NCBI GenBank assembly: GCA_021775655.1
Contig: JAJFHK010000043.1
Location: 1 to 9,106, forward strand
Origin: Filomicrobium sp.
GTDB taxonomy: Bacteria; Pseudomonadota; Alphaproteobacteria; Rhizobiales; Hyphomicrobiaceae
Direction of reading: 5' to 3'
Length of the DNA: 9,106 nt
Shown: positions 5,699 to 9,106 of the stretch, in pieces
How positions within the stretch are numbered: position 1 is the stretch's first letter
How the letters are laid out: every line of letters begins with the position of its first letter
Notes under the pieces: model-generated
What the model was told of the DNA's origin: nothing
The model's input: only the letters and a program-made list of their open reading frames with translations
Database searches by the model: none
Position numbers and translations under genes: made by a program

Positions 5699-8631
5699 GC
5701 AGGTTTTCCGGAGGCTTGATCAACCGCAGCCGAGCGCTGTCTTTCACCTTCGACAAAAAGACATACAGCGGCCACCCCGGCGATACGCTTGCCTCAGCAC
5801 TCCTTGCCAACGGCGTTCGCCTGATGGGCCGCAGCTTCAAATATCACCGCCCGCGCGGCGCCTTCACGGCCGGCTCCGAGGAGCCAAACGCCCTTGTCGA
5901 ATTACGATCCGGCGCGCGGCGTGAACCAAATACTCGGGCGACTGTCGCAGAGCTTTACGACGGTCTCGTAGCTACGAGTCAGAACCGCTGTCCGTCGCTT
6001 GCATTCGATGCCATGCGTATCAACGATCTCTTTGCTCCCTTCTTCGCCGCGGGCTTCTACTACAAGACATTCATGTGGCCGGCTTCATTCTGGGAGAACG
6101 TCTATGAGCCGGTGATCCGCAGGGCGGCTGGCCTCGGCAGCCTGTCAATGGAAGCCGACCCCGACGCCTACGACAAGGGTTTCCTGCATTGCGATCTGCT
6201 GGTGGTCGGAGGTGGACCAGCGGGACTTTCTGCCGCCCTGACGGCGGCGCGGGCTGGCGCTCGCGTCATCCTGGCAGACGAGGATTTCCGTCTCGGCGGC
6301 CGGCTTCTTACAGAAACGCTTCTGCTTGATGAAGCCCCTGCGCAAAACTGGATTGGGAGCGTCGAAGCCGAGTTTGCAAGTCTCCCGAACCTCAGGGTAC
6401 TACCACGGACGACAGTTTTTGGCGCTTATGATCACGGCATCTTTGGAGCGGTCGAGCGAACAGCAGATCACCTGGCCACCCCTGGGAGCTGCGTCCGGCA
6501 GACGCTTTGGAGAATCACGGCAAAGCGCACCGTTCTTGCCGCCGGTGCCCTCGAACGCCACATCCCCTTTGCGAATAACGATCGTCCCGGAATCATGCTG
6601 GCAGGAGCGATGCGCGCTTATGCCAATCGCTGGGCCGTGAGTGCCGCCGACAAAATCGCCGTATTTACAAACAACGACGATGGTCATCGAACAGCTCTCG
6701 ACCTTGCATCCAAAGGAGCCGAGATCGTTGCTGTTGTCGATACGCGGCCTGAAGCAAAGCCTCGGGGCGACTATCCGTTCTTTCCCGGTTCCATGGTTAT
6801 CAACGCACGGGGCACCCTCGGTCTCGTCAGCATCGACATCAGCCGCGACGGCGGTATTGAAAGACTGGCGTGCGGGGCACTTGGGGTATCGGGTGGTTGG
6901 AACCCGAACGTGCATCTTGCTTCCCATCATCGCGCGCGCCCGGTCTGGCGGGAAGACCTTCTGGCATTCGTTCCGGGAGACGTGGGCGGTCCGCCGGGCC
7001 TCCGTGCCGCCGGCGCGTCGGCAGGCTGCACTTCGATGCATGCCGCTCTCACCGACGGCGCCCGCGTTGCCCGTGAGACACTGGCTGATCTAGGAATCGA
7101 TGCACGCTCACCCGACGTGCCGAAGGCCGAAGATGAAGTAGTGACACCTCATGCCTTCTGGCATGTCCCCGGCAACGGGCGCGCGTGGGTCGATTTCCAG
7201 AACGACGTCACCGTCAAGGACATCGAACTCGCGCACAAAGAGAACATGCGGCCGATCGAGCACCTTAAGCGCTGGACGACGCTTGGCATGGCGACCGATC
7301 AAGGAAAGACGGCAAACGTCACGGCCTTGGCGATCATGGCCTCTTTGACGGGAAAATCGATTCCCGAGACCGGTACGACAATGTTTCGCCCGCCCTACAC
7401 CGGCGTCTCGATCAGCGTCCTGGGCGGCGGCGACAAGGGGCCTCACTTCCGGCCTCGCCGGCTGACGCCCACCCACCGGTGGGCTACAGAAAATGGCGCT
7501 GAATTCGTCCAGGCCGGACAGTGGATGCGCGCCCAATACTATCGCCGTTCAGGTGATGCCGAGCCCCGCGCGACCGTCGATCGCGAGGCAGCAGCCGTGC
7601 GCTCAAGCGTCGGCATATGCGATGTCACCACCCTCGGCAAGATTGATGTTCAGGGAGCCGATGCGGGCGCGTTTCTCGAGCGCATATACTGTAACGCATT
7701 GGCTTCACTGGCGGTCGGCAAGGTGCGCTATGGCCTGATGCTGCGCGAGGACGGCTTCGCTTATGACGATGGAACGTGCGCGCGTCTGGCTAATGATCAC
7801 TACGTGGTCACGAGCACGACAGCCAATGCCGGTCTCGTCTATCGCAACATGGAGTTTGTCCGCCAGTGCCTTTGGCCGGATCTTGATGTGCAGATCATCT
7901 CCACGAGCGAGTCCTGGGCCCAGATCGCCGTTGCCGGTCCGCAATCGCGGACGCTTCTGTCGCGCATCGTCGATAATTTTGATTTGTCGAATGAAGCATT
8001 CCCGTTCATGGCATGTACTGAGCTGACCCGTTGTAGTGGAGTGCGGTCAAGGCTCTTCCGCGTGTCCTTTTCTGGTGAGCTCGCGTACGAGATCGCCGTG
8101 CCCACACGCTATGGCAACGCCTTGATGTCACTGCTGATCGAACTTGGCGAAGATCTCGACGTTACGCCTTATGGAACGGAGGCGATGGGTGTTCTCCGCA
8201 TAGAAAAGGGGCATGCCGCAGGCGCGGAAATCAACGGCCAGACGACGGCACAGATGCTTGGCCTTGGCCGTATGGTATCCCGGAAGAAAGACGCGATTGG
8301 GGTCATTCTATCCCGACGCGAAGGGCTTGCGGCAGATGCGCGCCGCCTCATCGGTCTTTTACCTGTCGACACAAAGGATAAACTCGTTGCGGGCGCCCAC
8401 CTGTTTGCCGTCGGCGCACAGAAGGTGACCGAAGCCGACCAAGGGTGGATCACGTCGGCGTGTCACTCGCCTCATTTGAAGTGCTATATCGCCTTGGGCT
8501 TTCTGGAAAACGGAGCGCACCGCATGGGAGAGGTGATCGTCGCCGCCAATCCGCTTGAGGACTCAGAAGTCTCCGTCCGTGTTATGAGCCCCCACTTCGT
8601 CGATCCAGAAGGAGTGCGCCAGCGTGCCTGA
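5695..8631 (+). CDS. mgdC: N-methylglutamate dehydrogenase subunit C (sarcosine oxidase alpha-like)
   Basis: This is the large 978-aa subunit, homologous to SoxA. It carries NAD-type dinucleotide binding and a tetrahydrofolate-binding domain that can capture the released one-carbon unit as methylene-tetrahydrofolate. Domains in order: an N-terminal ferredoxin-like fold without cluster cysteines (about 8-95; GHPGDTLASALLANG, GRSFKYHRPRG, GSEEPNALV); a Rossmann domain with LLVVGGGPAGLSAAL (168-182); a second oxidoreductase part with AAGALERHIPFANNDRPG (about 282-299) and CGALGVSGGWNPNVHL (about 393-408); and a C-terminal GcvT/aminomethyltransferase domain (about 600-970) with YGTEAMGVLRIEKGHAAG (826-843) and LGLGRMVS (about 855-862). 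Length and motifs look intact, with no frameshift. Translation is coupled to mgdB (ATGA) and mgdD (8-nt overlap). As with mgdA, sarcosine as substrate cannot be excluded by sequence alone. Confidence 0.93.
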   Translation: MSRFSGGLINRSRALSFTFDKKTYSGHPGDTLASALLANGVRLMGRSFKYHRPRGAFTAGSEEPNALVELRSGARREPNTRATVAELYDGLVATSQNRCPSLAFDAMRINDLFAPFFAAGFYYKTFMWPASFWENVYEPVIRRAAGLGSLSMEADPDAYDKGFLHCDLLVVGGGPAGLSAALTAARAGARVILADEDFRLGGRLLTETLLLDEAPAQNWIGSVEAEFASLPNLRVLPRTTVFGAYDHGIFGAVERTADHLATPGSCVRQTLWRITAKRTVLAAGALERHIPFANNDRPGIMLAGAMRAYANRWAVSAADKIAVFTNNDDGHRTALDLASKGAEIVAVVDTRPEAKPRGDYPFFPGSMVINARGTLGLVSIDISRDGGIERLACGALGVSGGWNPNVHLASHHRARPVWREDLLAFVPGDVGGPPGLRAAGASAGCTSMHAALTDGARVARETLADLGIDARSPDVPKAEDEVVTPHAFWHVPGNGRAWVDFQNDVTVKDIELAHKENMRPIEHLKRWTTLGMATDQGKTANVTALAIMASLTGKSIPETGTTMFRPPYTGVSISVLGGGDKGPHFRPRRLTPTHRWATENGAEFVQAGQWMRAQYYRRSGDAEPRATVDREAAAVRSSVGICDVTTLGKIDVQGADAGAFLERIYCNALASLAVGKVRYGLMLREDGFAYDDGTCARLANDHYVVTSTTANAGLVYRNMEFVRQCLWPDLDVQIISTSESWAQIAVAGPQSRTLLSRIVDNFDLSNEAFPFMACTELTRCSGVRSRLFRVSFSGELAYEIAVPTRYGNALMSLLIELGEDLDVTPYGTEAMGVLRIEKGHAAGAEINGQTTAQMLGLGRMVSRKKDAIGVILSRREGLAADARRLIGLLPVDTKDKLVAGAHLFAVGAQKVTEADQGWITSACHSPHLKCYIALGFLENGAHRMGEVIVAANPLEDSEVSVRVMSPHFVDPEGVRQRA
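8607..8614 (+). promoter_or_regulatory. strong ribosome binding site for the GTG start of mgdD
   Basis: AGAAGGAG sits 9 nt before a GTG at 8624 and lies inside the mgdC coding region. It is the strongest Shine-Dalgarno sequence in the window. It decides for the GTG over the nearby ATG at 8631, which is in a different frame. Confidence 0.8.
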
Positions 8632-9106
8632 TGTTCGTCTTGAGCCAACCACTCCTCTGGGGGCCGATCGCCCGCGCAGCGAAACATTCGGCTCCGTAAC
8701 GGTCGTCGAGCGAACCGATATCGCGATTGCGTCTCTGGCCTCGCGCCGCGGCGCGCCCGAACTAACATCGATCCTGGGCGTCCCACTTCCGGTGCCCGGA
8801 GCCCTGAGTTCTCAGGGCGGCGTTATTGCAATATGGGCGTCTCTCGGCCAATGGTTGATTATCGCTGAAGGCCGGACGGATTTGGATTTTGCCTCCGAAG
8901 TGAAAGACGCAGCGCCGGGCTCTTCTGTCACCGATCAAACGGACGGGTTTGTCGCCGTCGACCTTGTTTCGTGCGACGGGGCAGAACCATTGCAAAGAAT
9001 CCTGGAAAAGCTCGTCAACCTGGACCCTGCTCGCCTTGCACCCGGATGCGCCACGCGTACGTTGCTTGAACAATTGAGCGTTTTCCTCATTCGCCATTCA
9101 GAAACG
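8624..9106 (+). CDS. mgdD: N-methylglutamate dehydrogenase subunit D (sarcosine oxidase gamma-like), 3' partial
   Basis: The frame opens at GTG 8624, overlaps mgdC by 8 nt and stays open to the window end, giving 161 codons of a family usually about 180-200 aa. The translation begins MPDVRLEPTTPLG and shows the SoxG-like pattern: VTVVERTDIAIASLASRRG (about 23-41), the L-x-x-x-LG-V-P-LP-x-PG core (about 47-59), a W-x-x-LGQWLIIAEG block (about 71-83), then VTDQTDGFVAVDL (about 99-111) and LVNLDPARLAPGCATRT (about 127-143). The fold resembles the folate-binding GcvT family, and the subunit completes the heterotetramer with MgdA, MgdB and MgdC. No membrane segment is visible. Because it starts with GTG and has no stop in the window, simple ATG-only gene finding would miss it. 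The C terminus and whatever follows cannot be seen. Confidence 0.88.
   Translation, partial: MPDVRLEPTTPLGADRPRSETFGSVTVVERTDIAIASLASRRGAPELTSILGVPLPVPGALSSQGGVIAIWASLGQWLIIAEGRTDLDFASEVKDAAPGSSVTDQTDGFVAVDLVSCDGAEPLQRILEKLVNLDPARLAPGCATRTLLEQLSVFLIRHSET

Noticed and set aside
6400..7041. Long open frame on the - strand opposite mgdC (213 codons)
   Set aside because: It is fully inside a conserved mgdC segment, its composition is low in hydrophobic-core pattern and no motif is recognised; treated as a shadow.
8631..8640. ATG start at 8631 for the last gene
   Set aside because: It is in a different frame from the SoxG-like translation; the GTG at 8624 gives the family sequence and has a strong ribosome site.
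4146..9106. Reading mgdABCD as an ordinary sarcosine oxidase operon
   Set aside because: The homology is real, but linkage to mgsABC and gmaS, and the absence in this window of the glyA, folate and betaine genes often beside sox operons, favour N-methylglutamate dehydrogenase. Substrate is still not proven by sequence.

Overview
The window is one co-directional, tightly packed set of eight genes on the + strand encoding the N-methylglutamate (NMG) route for monomethylamine oxidation. The layout is mgsA (5' end missing), mgsB, mgsC, gmaS, mgdA, mgdB, mgdC, mgdD (3' end missing). No gene on the - strand is supported; the long reverse-strand frames are shadows of the high-G+C coding sequence. 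There is no tRNA, rRNA, CRISPR array, insertion sequence or recognisable terminator. The G+C-rich codon use and the close resemblance of MgsABC to rhizobial GlxBCD-type proteins point to an alphaproteobacterium, probably Hyphomicrobiales/Rhizobiales. That placement is an inference from remembered family features, not a search result.

Region 1 (1-2656): mgsABC is a glutamate synthase large subunit split into three polypeptides: a class II glutamine amidotransferase, a GXGXG beta-helix protein and an FMN-binding TIM-barrel synthase. Together they form N-methylglutamate synthase. The gaps are 2 and 12 nt. Region 2 (2657-4030): after 69 nt comes gmaS, a glutamine-synthetase-fold enzyme that joins methylamine to glutamate using ATP. 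Region 3 (4031-4145): the longest non-coding gap, 115 nt, carries a 7-bp dyad (CTGGCTT-C-AAGCCAG) and the mgdA ribosome binding site. Region 4 (4146-9106): mgdABCD, homologous to heterotetrameric sarcosine oxidase (soxBDAG order), is N-methylglutamate dehydrogenase. It is translationally coupled through an 8-nt gap, an ATGA overlap and an 8-nt overlap.

The genes work as a cycle. GmaS makes gamma-glutamylmethylamide. MgsABC transfers the methylamino group to give N-methylglutamate. MgdABCD oxidises that, releasing glutamate and a one-carbon unit (formaldehyde or methylene-tetrahydrofolate). Nothing here shows whether the host uses methylamine as a carbon and energy source or only as nitrogen; the one-carbon assimilation genes that would decide are outside the window.

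The pathway itself is known. The points most worth a second look are the loss of most canonical zinc ligands in the delta-like subunit MgdB, the absence of the glutamate-synthase iron-sulphur cysteines in MgsC, the permuted split of the glutamate synthase domains, and the dyad before mgdA.
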